Position numbers and translations under genes: made by a program
Shown here: piece by piece, positions 26,290-35,400 of the stretch
Layout of the letters: each line of letters opens with the position of its first letter
How positions within the stretch are numbered: position 1 is the first letter of the stretch
NCBI RefSeq assembly: GCF_000373105.1
Contig: NZ_KB890416.1
Location: forward strand, 62,001-126,000
DNA length: 64,000 bases
Source of the DNA: Neolewinella persica DSM 23188
GTDB lineage: Bacteria; Bacteroidota; Bacteroidia; Chitinophagales; Saprospiraceae
Direction: 5' to 3'
Notes under the pieces: generated by a model
What the model saw: only the letters and a program-made list of their open reading frames with translations
What the model was told of the DNA's origin: nothing
Database searches by the model: none

Positions 26290-26737
26290 GGGCTGTTGGT
26301 CTTTTAGTCTGTTGGTGCTATTGGTCTGTTAGGGGCGCAAAGGTACGGAGCGGAGGGGGAGATTTGAGGGGGCTGGTTGGATACGTATCTCTTTACCAGG
26401 GGTGAGTTGAGGCACGGGGCTGGCCGTGCTTAGGGCCGCCGCGTTGCGGCCGAGTGGGATTAGCTTGCCCCGGATTACGAAGCGGACTGCGTCCAGCTTC
26501 TCCATCCGGGGTTATTCAGGGTTGACCCCTACGGGGTCTGTTGGGAGGCGAGGGGCTTGTTGCTGGCCTGCGTTTCCCCCCCCCGGAATTACGAAGCGGA
26601 CTACGTCGGCTTCTCCATCCGGGGTTATTCAGGGTTGACCCCTACGGGGTCTGTTGGGAGGCGAGGGGCTTGTTGCTGGCCTGCGTTTCCCCCCCCCGGA
26701 TTACGAAGCGGACTGCGTCCAGCTTCTTCATCCGGGG
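26290..26737. other. Gene-free stretch: word tract, small hairpins and a three-unit tandem repeat
   Basis: No supported gene; the forward frames seen here arise from the repeat itself. Contents in order: a GTTGGTCT-type word tract (26290-26336) just upstream of hisA on its strand, a GCACGG/CCGTGC hairpin (about 26411-26428), a GGCCGC/GCGGCC hairpin (about 26434-26452), and the 112-114-base tandem repeat (26468-26766, separate entry). Confidence 0.6.
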
Positions 26738-26766
26738 TTATTCAGGGTTGACCCCTACGGGGTCTG
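26468..26766 (-). repeat. Tandem repeat, about 2.7 units of 112-114 bp, with internal hairpins
   Basis: The word ATTACGAAGCGGACT recurs at 26474, 26588 and 26700, giving periods of 114 and 112 bases. Read on the reverse strand, each unit has ACCCCGTAGGGGT (a hairpin), CAACCCTGAATAACCCCGG, and a long hairpin with CCGGAT/ATCCGG outer arms and an inner AAG-TGGAC/GTCC-CTT stem. The separating part (GAGGCGAGGGGCTTGTTG) is nearly identical between units 1 and 2. The third unit is truncated and overlaps the end of the next gene, whose last codons and TAA stop it supplies. Confidence 0.9.
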
Positions 26767-28453
26767 TTGGGGTAAGGGAAGCCAAGTCGTCTCGGGAGAC
26801 TAAGTGCAGCCGGTTTTGGACCAGCACGCCCATCGAATCAGGGAGGTGTAATAAGGTGCGGTCTTTCGGGTCGGTGCCTTCAATGCGTTTGTTGAAGTAA
26901 GCCAGGTGGGGCTCGAAGGTGCGAATCCAGCCCTCGCGGAGTTGTTTACGGTCGATTAGCAGGTGGTCGATGTCCCACTTATCCATGAATTCGACGACGT
27001 TGTTGAGGCTGTCTCCGGTGGTGGTGTAGGCCGTCATGAAGTCGTGGAAACGAGGCATTAGGTAGTCGTGGTAGCTTTTGAAGTAGAGAGCGTGGGCGGA
27101 CTCATTACTGATGAAGACATTGCGGTGGGCGAAGACGGGGACCTGATCGGCAAGGTTGGGCGTAACGGCGATCAGGCTAGCTTCGGGCAGGGCGTTGATG
27201 GCGGCGAAAAGTTGGTCCCGGCCCTCCTGCGTGGTCGTCGGGAGTTGGTCTGGCGTCTGACGGTAATAGCCGTAGCCGAGCAGACCCGCAGCCAGCAATA
27301 CGGCCAGCCAGGTTTTGGGTTGGAAAAGCCAGATTCCGGCGGCTATCAGCGTCAGAATCATTGGTGTCCACAAGCGCCAGGGGTAGATCAGGTAACGATC
27401 GGGTAAAAAGAGCAGGGGGAAATGTTGGCGGGCGATGAAGTACCACGCCACCGCCACGCCGGCAAAAGCCAATAACCACCAGCCTAATTGTCCGATGCGG
27501 CGGCGGTGCAGGATGGACAAACCTCCGGCCAGCGCCAGCAAGAGATATGGAAACCAATTGCCGAACGGGGAATGGAAATTGGCTGGCAGGAGGTACCGGA
27601 GCAGTGAAGGTACATCCCCCTTAACGGCGTGTTGAATGCCCACCCGGCCTCCGGACCGAAACTCCGGCCAGCTGATCAGCTTTACCCGCTCAAGGTAACC
27701 GCCGAGGGACGGGTGCTCCGCCACCCGTTCCGCGTGCAGCCAAACGACCACAAGGGCCAGGCCGAAGCCCAGTAGGTAAACGTACCAGTACTTGAAGGGC
27801 GAAATGGCCTTCTCTGCTTCTTTTACCTTGCTGTGCATCCTGCGGCCGCGCCCCCAAATAATCAGTTGTCCCAACTTGTACAAACCGAAAATACCGCCAT
27901 TGAGCAGTAGGGCCGGCGGGTAAAAGAGGGCCGAAAATAGTGCTGTGGCAGCTACGCCCCAAGGCTGTTCCTTTCCGATCAGGAAGTACGCAAAGGCAAG
28001 GATGAGTGGCATGAAAAATGCCCGTGCCACGAAGCCGACACTGGAATGAAAGCCCAGGTGAACGGCCAGTAAGCAACCCGCCAAAGCGATTAAAACGTGC
28101 GTGTAACGACGCAGTAAAGCAACCCCGAAGCCGACCGTCAGCAGCGAAATGAGGAACGGCCCCGCCCGGGAAATGGTAACGGGATCGAGTATCAGGCCCA
28201 ATATCTTTAACAGCCAGTAAAAACCGCGCGGCTGGATGGCAGCGGAAGCATCAGCGTAAAAAGTATCCTTCCAATTGAGTTCGAAATGGTCAACGAACAA
28301 CCAAAGATAATGCTGCACCATGTCGTCGTTGATGACGAGTGGCCCGGACAGCATTTTTTGATAATAAAACCAGGTGTAACCTAGGGTGATGGCGACAATC
28401 GCGGCCCAAACGCGCCAGGTAATTGGTCTATTGATCTGTTGGTCTGTTGGCAC
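26738..28453 (-). CDS. Polytopic membrane protein (GT-C glycosyltransferase-like), unknown function
   Basis: 571 residues with about ten or more hydrophobic segments in residues 13-410 (for example VWAAIVAITLGYTWFYY, AGPFLISLLTVGFGVALL, YWYVYLLGFGLALVVVWL, LPYLL-like runs), then a soluble tail of about 150 residues. A luminal-loop motif NDDMVQHYLW near residue 40 resembles the acidic first loop of GT-C-fold transferases, but no specific family is certain. The start used is GTG at 28453, placed in a word-repeat tract; the first in-frame ATG would delete transmembrane segment 1. The last ten residues (PTDPVGVNPE) and the stop are encoded by the tandem repeat, so both ends of this gene have been remodelled by repeats. 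A GC-rich dispersed repeat lies inside at 27833-27855, encoding GRGRRMH in a cytoplasmic loop. Confidence 0.75.
   Translation of the reverse strand: MPTDQQINRPITWRVWAAIVAITLGYTWFYYQKMLSGPLVINDDMVQHYLWLFVDHFELNWKDTFYADASAAIQPRGFYWLLKILGLILDPVTISRAGPFLISLLTVGFGVALLRRYTHVLIALAGCLLAVHLGFHSSVGFVARAFFMPLILAFAYFLIGKEQPWGVAATALFSALFYPPALLLNGGIFGLYKLGQLIIWGRGRRMHSKVKEAEKAISPFKYWYVYLLGFGLALVVVWLHAERVAEHPSLGGYLERVKLISWPEFRSGGRVGIQHAVKGDVPSLLRYLLPANFHSPFGNWFPYLLLALAGGLSILHRRRIGQLGWWLLAFAGVAVAWYFIARQHFPLLFLPDRYLIYPWRLWTPMILTLIAAGIWLFQPKTWLAVLLAAGLLGYGYYRQTPDQLPTTTQEGRDQLFAAINALPEASLIAVTPNLADQVPVFAHRNVFISNESAHALYFKSYHDYLMPRFHDFMTAYTTTGDSLNNVVEFMDKWDIDHLLIDRKQLREGWIRTFEPHLAYFNKRIEGTDPKDRTLLHLPDSMGVLVQNRLHLVSRDDLASLTPTDPVGVNPE
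27833..27855 (-). repeat. GC-rich dispersed repeat within the membrane-protein gene
   Basis: The reverse (coding) strand reads GGGGGCGCGGCCGCAGGATGC, a family member with one inserted base. It encodes W-G-R-G-R-R-M-H in a basic loop next to a transmembrane segment. The frame differs from the copies in apbE and the MBL gene. Confidence 0.75.
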
Positions 28454-28596
28454 TATTGGTCTATTGGTATTATTGGTCTATTGGGCTGCCGCACGTTGGA
28501 GCTGTTGATCTATTGGCTACCGAGCTAACGGTCCAACAGCATCAAGATACTAATAGCACCAGTAGACCAACAGCTCCAATGGTCCAATAGCATCAA
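28425..28596. repeat. Word-arm hairpin tract (TATTGGTC / GACCAATA words)
   Basis: The left part is a degenerate array of ATTGGTCTATTGGTAT-like words (28425-28485). The right part has the complementary words (CAGTAGACCAACAGCTCC, GGTCCAATAGCATCAAT, 28540-28596). Between them lie GGCTGCCGCACG (28485) and GGCTACCGAGCTAACGG (28515), which resemble the core of the elements at 30572, 43903 and 55657. It separates two same-strand genes and could act as a terminator or a processing hairpin. The left edge supplies the GTG start of the membrane-protein gene. Confidence 0.75.
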
Positions 28597-29760
28597 TTAC
28601 TCCGTCTCCACGTAAAGCTCTCCCTTCAGCAGTCCCCTGCTGATTACAATCTTTTGCACCTCGCTGGTACCTTCGTAGATCTGGGTGATCTTGGCGTCGC
28701 GCATCAGACGCTCCACGTGGTATTCTTTGACGAAGCCGTAGCCACCGTGTATTTGCACGGCCTCTACGGTGTGTTTCATGGCAACGGAACTGGCGAAGAG
28801 TTTGGCCATAGCGCCAGCCTGGTTAAAGTCTCTGCCCTCGTCTTTGAGCCACGCGGCGCGGTACACCATCATTTTGGCGGCCTCAATGTCGGTGGCCATA
28901 TCGGCCAGCTTAAAGGCGATGGCCTGGTGCTGGCTGATGGGCTTGCCGAAGGCTTCCCGTTCCTTGCTGTAGGCGGTCGCCAATTCGTAGGCACCGCCGG
29001 CAATACCGAGGGCCTGAGCGGCGATGCCGATCCGGCCACCAGCGAGGGTTTTCATCGCAAATTTGAAGCCGAAACCGTCTTCGCCGATGATGTTTTCTTT
29101 AGGCACCTTCACGTCATTGTACATGATCGTGTGCGTGTCGGAACTACGGATACCTAACTTGTCTTCTTTAGCGCCGATGGTAACGCCTTCCCAATCGGTC
29201 TCGACGATGAGGCAGTTGATGCCCCGGTGCCCTTTGTCGACGTCGGTTTGAGCCACCACGAGGTGAACCTGGCTGGTGCCACCGTTGGTGATCCAGTTTT
29301 TGGTACCGTTGAGGAGGTAGTGGTCCCCCATGTCAATGGCCGTGGTACGCTGGCTGGTGGCATCAGAACCAGCTTCTGGTTCGCTGAGGCAGAAGGCACC
29401 GATCCATTCGCCGGTAGCGAGTTTGGTCAGGTACTTTTGCTTCTGATCTTCAGTACCGTAGTGCTCCAGGCCGTAACAGACAAGGCTGTTGTTGACGGAC
29501 ATGATCACGGAGCAGCTATTGTCTACTTTAGATAATTCTTCGAGGGCGATGATGTAGCTGAGGCTGTCCATTCCGCCGCCACCGTATTCGGGGCTGACCA
29601 TCATGCCCATAAAACCGAGTTCCGCCATCTGCTTCACTTCATCGGTAGGGTAGATCATGTCACGATCCCGGTCAATAACACCAGGTTTGAGGACACGTTG
29701 CGCGAAATCACGGGCGGCTTCACGTACGGCAAGTTGTTCTTCGTTGAGGGAGAAATTCAT
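28597..29760 (-). CDS. Acyl-CoA dehydrogenase (short/medium-chain type)
   Basis: 387 residues, the usual length. Signature segments: GAFCLSEPEAGSDA with the following NGTKNWITNG (FAD-contact region, about residues 122-160), QALGIAGGAYELA, KLADMATDIEAA, QIHGGYGFVKEYHVER, and the catalytic base in QIYEGTSEVQ at about residue 367. The enzyme removes two hydrogens alpha,beta to the CoA thioester and passes electrons to electron-transfer flavoprotein. It seems to be a single-gene unit, flanked by a word-arm hairpin downstream and a GC-rich repeat about 180 bases upstream. Whether the substrate is butyryl-type or branched-chain cannot be read from the sequence with certainty. Confidence 0.95.
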   Translation of the reverse strand: MNFSLNEEQLAVREAARDFAQRVLKPGVIDRDRDMIYPTDEVKQMAELGFMGMMVSPEYGGGGMDSLSYIIALEELSKVDNSCSVIMSVNNSLVCYGLEHYGTEDQKQKYLTKLATGEWIGAFCLSEPEAGSDATSQRTTAIDMGDHYLLNGTKNWITNGGTSQVHLVVAQTDVDKGHRGINCLIVETDWEGVTIGAKEDKLGIRSSDTHTIMYNDVKVPKENIIGEDGFGFKFAMKTLAGGRIGIAAQALGIAGGAYELATAYSKEREAFGKPISQHQAIAFKLADMATDIEAAKMMVYRAAWLKDEGRDFNQAGAMAKLFASSVAMKHTVEAVQIHGGYGFVKEYHVERLMRDAKITQIYEGTSEVQKIVISRGLLKGELYVETE

Positions 29761-29940
29761 GGTCGGGGCAAATTATCTGATTATTCTGGTTGTCAAATTT
29801 TCGGGTTATCGACAACTCAGGGCTAATGGATTACTGGTTAGGTAATCGGCCGCGAAGTTAGCGAAAATTCGCCTGGAAATTGTCTGGTGCTGGTCAGGTT
29901 TAGCGGTGCTGATGCACTTCGCCGATCCTTCAGAGGTGGG

Positions 29941-29965
29941 GGCGGGGCCGCAGGTGCAGGGAAGG
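29941..29965 (+). repeat. GC-rich dispersed repeat, singleton
   Basis: GGCGGGGCCGCAGGTGCA followed by GGGAAGG. It matches the family core with one substitution, oriented as at 7505 and 44925 relative to the reverse-strand gene downstream. Confidence 0.8.
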
Positions 29966-30059
29966 TTAATGGGATAGACCGGTTTTCACCCCAGCCGCTG
30001 TAATATTCAATCACACCGGCAACCAACAGCGGCTTACTGCCACCTGATCAGGATTGGTG

Positions 30060-30172
30060 TCGACAGGTAGCTATACTCATCATTAAGTGGTTTGGGAATA
30101 GTATGGCGCTGAGCTACCGACCGGCGGTCAACTGTATCCCAAACCCTTACCGTTTGAGATAGATACCCTGCT
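30060..30172 (-). repeat. Dispersed ~110-bp repeat, copy 2
   Basis: The reverse strand shows the same ordered landmarks as 5555-5665: AAACGGTAAGGGTTTGGGAT, ACAGTTGAC, GCTCAGCG, CCCAAAC, and TGATGAGTATAGC. Distances between landmarks are similar in the two copies. Confidence 0.7.
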
Positions 30173-30253
30173 GATTAACCATTTTTTATTGACTCAGGGT
30201 CCTTTTTAGGTATTATTTTCAGCGCCTTACATCCCGCTGACGAATGCGGGCGA

Positions 30254-30571
30254 ATGTATTACGACCTTCGCGCCATGACAGAATTACTGAAAAACCAGTT
30301 GGGCCGTCTTCGCGTGCTCGGCTTCGTCGAAGGGGTCTCTTTCTTGTTGATTCTCTTCGTTACCATGCCGTTGAAATATTACTTCGACCAGCCGCAGCCC
30401 AACAAGATCATCGGGATGGCCCACGGCTTTTTGTTCATTGGCTATTGCTACCTGGTGGTTGCCGTAGGTCTCAATAAAGGATGGAACTGGAAAGTGATCG
30501 GCCTGGGACTTTTGGCCTCGATTATTCCATTTGGGACTTTCTGGGCAGACTGGAAGTTGTTCCGCGAGTAG
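30254..30571 (+). CDS. DUF3817 family integral membrane protein
   Basis: 105 residues from the first ATG; an in-frame ATG at 30275 (MTELLKNQLG) is the more likely start, because the family begins close to the GRLRxxGFxEG motif. Landmarks: GRLRVLGFVEGVSFLLILF, MPLKYYF, GMAHGFLFIGYCYLV and the final PFGTFWADWKL. Three hydrophobic segments are visible. DUF3817 proteins are small inner-membrane proteins of unknown function, widespread in Bacteroidota and Actinobacteria. The stop codon runs directly into a word-arm hairpin (30572), which may end the transcript. Confidence 0.88.
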   Translation: MYYDLRAMTELLKNQLGRLRVLGFVEGVSFLLILFVTMPLKYYFDQPQPNKIIGMAHGFLFIGYCYLVVAVGLNKGWNWKVIGLGLLASIIPFGTFWADWKLFRE

Positions 30572-30686
30572 TGAATTAATGAATAGCTATCGCATGCACC
30601 GTTCGCTCACCTCAGCGAATAAGCGCAGCGCAGTAAGTGGTTACAGCGGTAGACATTCTCCCATTCACTAATTCTCCCATTCACTA
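30572..30686 (+). repeat. Word-arm hairpin element, GTGAATG arms
   Basis: The core at about 30585-30653 (AGCTATCGCA, CACCGTTCGCTCACCTCAGC, GAATAAGCGCAGCGCAGT, GTGGTTACAGCGGTAG) matches the cores at 43932-44016 (reverse) and 55759-55831. The left arm (gtgaattaatgaatag) pairs with the right arm words (cattctcccattcactaatt...). It lies between convergent genes (DUF3817 forward, lipoprotein reverse), so a bidirectional terminator is a plausible role. Confidence 0.8.
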
Positions 30687-31388
30687 CCTGACCCGCTCCA
30701 GAAAATCTTCCATGGTCAACCGTTCCTGTAGCCGCCCGCCAAGGGAAGCACCGCTGCCAAGTTCACGTTTGTGTTCTACCAGGCCCAGCCCTTTGGCGTA
30801 AATTTCGTAACCGGTAAACTGAGGACTGATATCACCTTCTTCGGTATCCCTCAGGCTGACTTCCCCCTCCAGGCTGAATAGCAATCCGGGATAGTTTTTT
30901 CCGAGTACTTCAATGGTCGTGTCCCTTTCGAAGCGCCGGTTCATCGTCACGTAGGTTAGGGTTTGGGGCCGGTCCGGGTCAGTGAAGCTGAGTCGGTAGC
31001 CGTAGGCTTCGGTAGCTTCGTCGCTTAGATAAAAGGGGAACGCCCGGTCGTGGATCAGCGTCGTGGGCATTGGCAAGGATGGTCCGCTCGTATCCGGGCG
31101 TAGCAGGGTGATCTCCCGCAGGTAAACACCGTCATTTTTTATTTCCTGACGGCTCTGTTGCTTAGGTTCCAGGAACTGAGAATATTGGGTGACACTCAGG
31201 TATAATGCGGTGTCAACGTCAACTCCGAGATAGTAGGTATAGTCGATTTCCGGTCCGGGCAGGGTGCCGATGTTTTCGTAGGCATAGACCAGGCCAGTGG
31301 TCAGCTCGCGTGCCGGGAAGTAGTAATCCCGTATGTCACGATCGGCATTGCAGCCAGTGAGAAGGATGGTTAAGAAGAGAAATGACAT
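30684..31388 (-). CDS. Lipoprotein, unknown function
   Basis: 234 residues from the ATG at 31388, which places a standard lipoprotein signal (MSFLFLTILLTGC) at the N-terminus. The frame is open to 31430, but that extension (through LPCTRVPAL) is encoded by a GC-rich dispersed repeat, so I prefer 31388. The mature part is beta-rich with paired segments (YTYYLGVDVDTALYLSVTQY, YGYRLSFTD, LTYVTMNRRFERD, YEIYAKGLGLVEHKRELG). The last resembles secreted lipoproteins in which a final strand reports on acidic 'EHKREL' loops. No family was recognised. It sits downstream of the PorP/SprF gene on the same strand but is separated by an inverted repeat pair. Confidence 0.75.
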   Translation of the reverse strand: MSFLFLTILLTGCNADRDIRDYYFPARELTTGLVYAYENIGTLPGPEIDYTYYLGVDVDTALYLSVTQYSQFLEPKQQSRQEIKNDGVYLREITLLRPDTSGPSLPMPTTLIHDRAFPFYLSDEATEAYGYRLSFTDPDRPQTLTYVTMNRRFERDTTIEVLGKNYPGLLFSLEGEVSLRDTEEGDISPQFTGYEIYAKGLGLVEHKRELGSGASLGGRLQERLTMEDFLERVR

Positions 31389-31390
31389 CA

Positions 31391-31509
31391 GGGCGGGGAC
31401 GCGGGTGCAGGGAAGGTTCATGGAGGACAAAGTTAGGATAACTATGCGGTAACCACATCCTTACCTCTTTTGCCCTTAACCCTTACTTTGCACCTGCGGC
31501 CGCGCCCCC
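31391..31509. repeat. Inverted pair of GC-rich dispersed repeats (REPIN-like)
   Basis: GGGCGGGGACGCGGGTGCAG at 31391 and TTTGCACCTGCGGCCGCGCC at 31487 are inverted relative to each other, giving a unit of about 119 bases with about 75 bases between the copies. A second pair with nearly the same total length is at 39955-40068. The unit lies between the PorP/SprF gene and the lipoprotein gene, and its left copy abuts the lipoprotein start codon. Confidence 0.85.
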
Positions 31510-31540
31510 GGATTACTAATCAGTAACCACCAACGGCCAA

Positions 31541-32488
31541 TTACAAATTCCTGGGGTCAACTACTTGACTACCGTTGCTGCGACCTCCCAGACTGTAGCC
31601 TACCACCAACTCGATACTCCCGTTTTGAGCTCCCTTCAGATCGCTGAGCCCCAGGTCATAGGCCATGCACATTGATAGGTTTTCGGAGAGATAGAGGCCG
31701 GCAAGTACGCTGGCGCTTTCACCTCCGCCGTTGCCCCCCAGGCGGTAGGAAACTCCGGTGAACAGGTTTTGGCCTAAATGAGCCGTGAGGTTAACGTCGG
31801 CGTCAAAAGGAGCACCAGCCACGTATTTTGCCAGGAACTGAGGCTCTAAAGCCAGTTTTTCGGACAGCTGTAGTTTCACCCCACCCATAAAGTAAAAGTG
31901 GCGGGCTTCGCGGGAGATGATGCCCTCCTCTGCCCCCAGGTCAATATCACTTTCCAGCAAACGGGGGACACTGATGCCGACGTAGTAGGCCGGTCCGTCG
32001 ATGTAAAGCCCCGCACCGAAGTTAGGCGTTACCCGTGATTCCGTTGCGCCGGGAATCGCGGTGTCAACTCCGCCACCTTGCGTTGGCGTTGCGCGCCCGT
32101 ACTCGATGTTAAAGTACCTGGCCGATGCGGAAATTCCGAGCCCCAGCCGGGTTCCCCGGCCCAGCGCAAAACGGTAAGCGTAGCTTCCTTCGATATTGTA
32201 CTGCTGCTCCAGCCCAATTGTCACCCGGCTGAACCGGGCAGCCACACCGGTGCCTGCCGAGGTCAGGGGCGTGTTGAAAGTGGCCACCTGGCTCGTTGGC
32301 GCATCGTCCAAACCCAGCCACTGCTGGCGCGCAGCGACCTGGAAGTTGGTGGATTCCACAGCGCCGGCAAAGGCCGGGTTGAAACCCAGTTTGTTGTACA
32401 TGAACTGGGTGTACTGTGCATCTTGCTGCGCCCATAAAGCACCGGAGGTCAACAAGAGAAAGGTGAGAATTCTGGTAAAGTTCCTCAT
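31541..32488 (-). CDS. PorP/SprF family type IX secretion-associated outer-membrane protein
   Basis: 315 residues with a signal peptide (MRNFTRILTFLLLTSGALWAQ). The N-terminus has the family hallmark QDAQYTQFMYNKLGFNPAFAG, written here as QDAQYTQFMYNK and NPAFAGA, followed by RQQWLGLD and barrel strands, and ends with the conserved region IELVVGYSLGG. SprF/PorP proteins are beta-barrels required for secretion or surface attachment of adhesins with type B C-terminal domains. It follows the giant type-B-CTD gene by five bases on the same strand, so the two form an operon and very likely work as an adhesin/partner pair. Confidence 0.95.
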   Translation of the reverse strand: MRNFTRILTFLLLTSGALWAQQDAQYTQFMYNKLGFNPAFAGAVESTNFQVAARQQWLGLDDAPTSQVATFNTPLTSAGTGVAARFSRVTIGLEQQYNIEGSYAYRFALGRGTRLGLGISASARYFNIEYGRATPTQGGGVDTAIPGATESRVTPNFGAGLYIDGPAYYVGISVPRLLESDIDLGAEEGIISREARHFYFMGGVKLQLSEKLALEPQFLAKYVAGAPFDADVNLTAHLGQNLFTGVSYRLGGNGGGESASVLAGLYLSENLSMCMAYDLGLSDLKGAQNGSIELVVGYSLGGRSNGSQVVDPRNL

Positions 32489-32493
32489 GGCGA

Positions 32494-35400
32494 TTAACGT
32501 TCAATTCTGACCGAGCCGGAAGCGCCCTCACGCCCGTCTCCGAAGGTTATGGTGTAGAAATAGGTGGCTACTGGTAGTGGGCTTCCCTGGAAGGTGCCAT
32601 CCCAATCACTGAGATAAGGTTGGCCGCTCCGAAATACTTCGTCTCCCCACTGGTTATAGATCGTAACCTCACTGTTGGGGAAACGGTCCGTATCGATAAG
32701 ACAAGGCACCACGAAGGCATCGTTCATCCCATCGTTATTGGGGGTAAAAATATTGGGTGGTACGCAATCGATGCCTTTACCTATCTGGAAGAATACGGTA
32801 GCCGTTGCGGTCGTACAGCCATCACTGGTCACCTCATAGTCAACTGCCAGCTCTCCCACAAAATTTATGGGAGAGACGAAGGAGAAGCTGCCGCCACCAT
32901 TGTCGGTAATAACTGCACCCGGAGGCACATCTATGAAAGTGATAATTGCACCTGCGGGGTTATTGTCATTCTCTCCTGGCTCGAAGGTGGTTCCGCCCTG
33001 AAAGTCTACCGCGTATTCGTCGTCTCGCGGTTGGGGAGGTTCGACGTAGGAGATGATAACGGTATCACGGGAAAGCTCGTTACAAAAGCCTTCATCTACT
33101 TCCCAGATGAAAGTGTTGTCTCCAGCCACAAGTCCGATGACCATAGTGGTGGAACTTTCGGCATCAACAATTGTGATGTCAGGGTCTGGAGTACTCCACC
33201 TGCCGGAGGAGCCGATGGTCGCCTGGTCGGCGGCAAGCACCGTTCGGCGGTTACCGGAACAAACAACCTGGTCAGGCCCTGCAAATGGAGACGGATCGCT
33301 GATCGTAACCAATACGTTATCAGATTTGACGCCGCAATTACTGGTTACTGTCCAGGTAAAGGAATAAATATTATTGGGCTGTAAGCCTCTGATGACGGTA
33401 TTGGGATCAGTTGGGTTTGCAATGACTACCCCCAGGATTTCCTGAGCTAATGCCTGGCTCCAACGACCACCACTACCGGGGAAGGTTACCGTAGTGGCGC
33501 TAAGGCGAACTTCTTCGCGGGCGCAGGCAAGAACGTCATCGCCAGCCAGAGCCTCTTCTCCATCGGTTACGGTGAGCATCACCGTATCTGCGGCGTAGTT
33601 GAGGCAACTGCCGTTGGAGAGCGTCCAGGCAAACTGGTACGGTCCGCCGAATTCGGTGAGCCCTTGTACGGCGGTCGTACGGGAAGTCGGATTGATGATG
33701 TTAATATCTCCGTTGCCCTCTACTATACTCCAACGGCCACTCCCGGTGCCACCGGCAGCTGCTTGCAGTAGGTACAGTCCGGCACAGATGACGGTATCCC
33801 GCCCTGCATCAGGTTGAAAGTTAGTATCAATTTCGTCCAGCCGGATGGTAACCGGAGTAGAGGTAGCGCTGCTACAGCCGTTAAGGTCAGCTTGAACACT
33901 GAACTCAAATAGTCCGCCTCCGGCAAATAGCCCGAAATCGGCCACCTGGAGAGACAGGCTCGTAGTTGGTTCACCGACGGGAACTTGTCCGTTTTGGATA
34001 AACCATTGGTAGGTTGCTCCTTCGGTAGCCGTATTGGGGTTTACGACCAAATTAAGCACCGCATCGTCGTCACTGATACATATCGGAGCGATTGGTTGAA
34101 CTACAGGGACGCCCGGTGTAGGTAATACGTTTACTTCTATTGACATCGTGTCTGAAGAACACCCCGCGATGGTCGCGACCACACTGTAGGTGCCAGCATG
34201 GGTTTGTGGCGCAGCCCGGACAATTGTAGGGTTGGGAAGACTTGAGCTGAAGTTGTTGGGGCCCCGCCAGGAATAGGTGGCTCCCGGAAGATCCGTAGCC
34301 TGGAAATTAATGGGTTGGCCGGCACAAGCTGGGTCATCGGCCATGACCGTGATGGCAGGGAACGGAGTGATCGTGATAATGCGTGCTGGTGATGGCAAAG
34401 AAGTACATCCATTCCGGATCACCCGAACGGTAAAGGCACCGGAAAGTACCGGCCCTATGTCTTCCAGCCGTAAACTGTTTTGGTTGGTCGGAATATTGGT
34501 GTTGTCGGGAAGCCGCCAAAGGTAGGTGACGTCATTTCCGAAGTCATTGGTAAACAGTTCGAGTCCTTCTCCGGCACAAATGGCCGTTTCTCCGGACTCT
34601 GTGAAAGGCATGACTGGCGCGGAAGGGGCAAAATCGAATTCCACTTCCATGGAAAACCTGGGCGATACGCAACCAGTATCATTCATTACCTCTAACCTGT
34701 AGGTCCCGTTAGAGGCCAGGCTGACGTTAGGGATATTGAAGGTGTCGTTACTACTGGTACCTTCTGGCCCGACCCAGCGGTAGGTGTAAACCTCGCCGTT
34801 GGTTAATGAAGGACTGATGGAAGCCGCAAGACTTACGGGTTCTCCTCCACTGAGGCAACTGCCGGAAGACACATCGATAGAGTTGATGACGATTCCAGGT
34901 AAGATTCTTACTGGAAGGGTAGCTTCTGAATAACAGCCACTCGGAGCAGTTGCCCGCAGGACGTAGTTGCCGGTGTCAGACATCATGGCGTTTTGTATCA
35001 CCGGAGCAATACCCGTGGCAAAATAACCATTTGGTCCCCGCCACTCATACGTAGCTCCGGTAATGTCGCTACTGGCTTGAAGGATTACATCATTGCCTTC
35101 ACAAATGGGTGAAGGGGAGGCCGTTAGCTGAACCAGAGGACTGGCGCCAATTGTCACCGTAATCGCCGGACTTGGAGCGGAAGGACATGCCCCGCGCTGA
35201 ATTCGGACGGTCCATTGTCCTTCTACGGCTGGCACTACCGGAGCAATCCGAAGTGTTGGCTCATCGAGGTCAAACTCCAGTCCGTTGGGGCCAGAGAATA
35301 AATACCGATTACCATCGGTATCGGCCGCCGAAAGGACCAGCGTATCGGTCAGACAAATAGCGGAAACAGCCTCCAATGTAGTCGGTGCACTTGCGGGTAG

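Larger units (their letters stand above)
29761..30253. other. Divergent intergenic region with two dispersed repeats
   Basis: No supported gene; reverse and forward frames here are short and without domain character. It contains a GC-rich dispersed repeat (29941-29965) and the second copy of the ~110-bp repeat (30060-30172, reverse strand). It lies between reverse acyl-CoA dehydrogenase and forward DUF3817, so promoters for both should be here. Confidence 0.55.

Noticed and set aside
26468-26766. CRISPR array
   Set aside because: The repeats are 112-114 bases long, tandem, with no unique 30-base spacers, and no cas gene is present.
26426-26900. Forward frames of 64-119 codons with repeated GYSGLTPTGSVG segments
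   Set aside because: They are translations of the 112-bp tandem repeat in several frames, not a repetitive protein gene.
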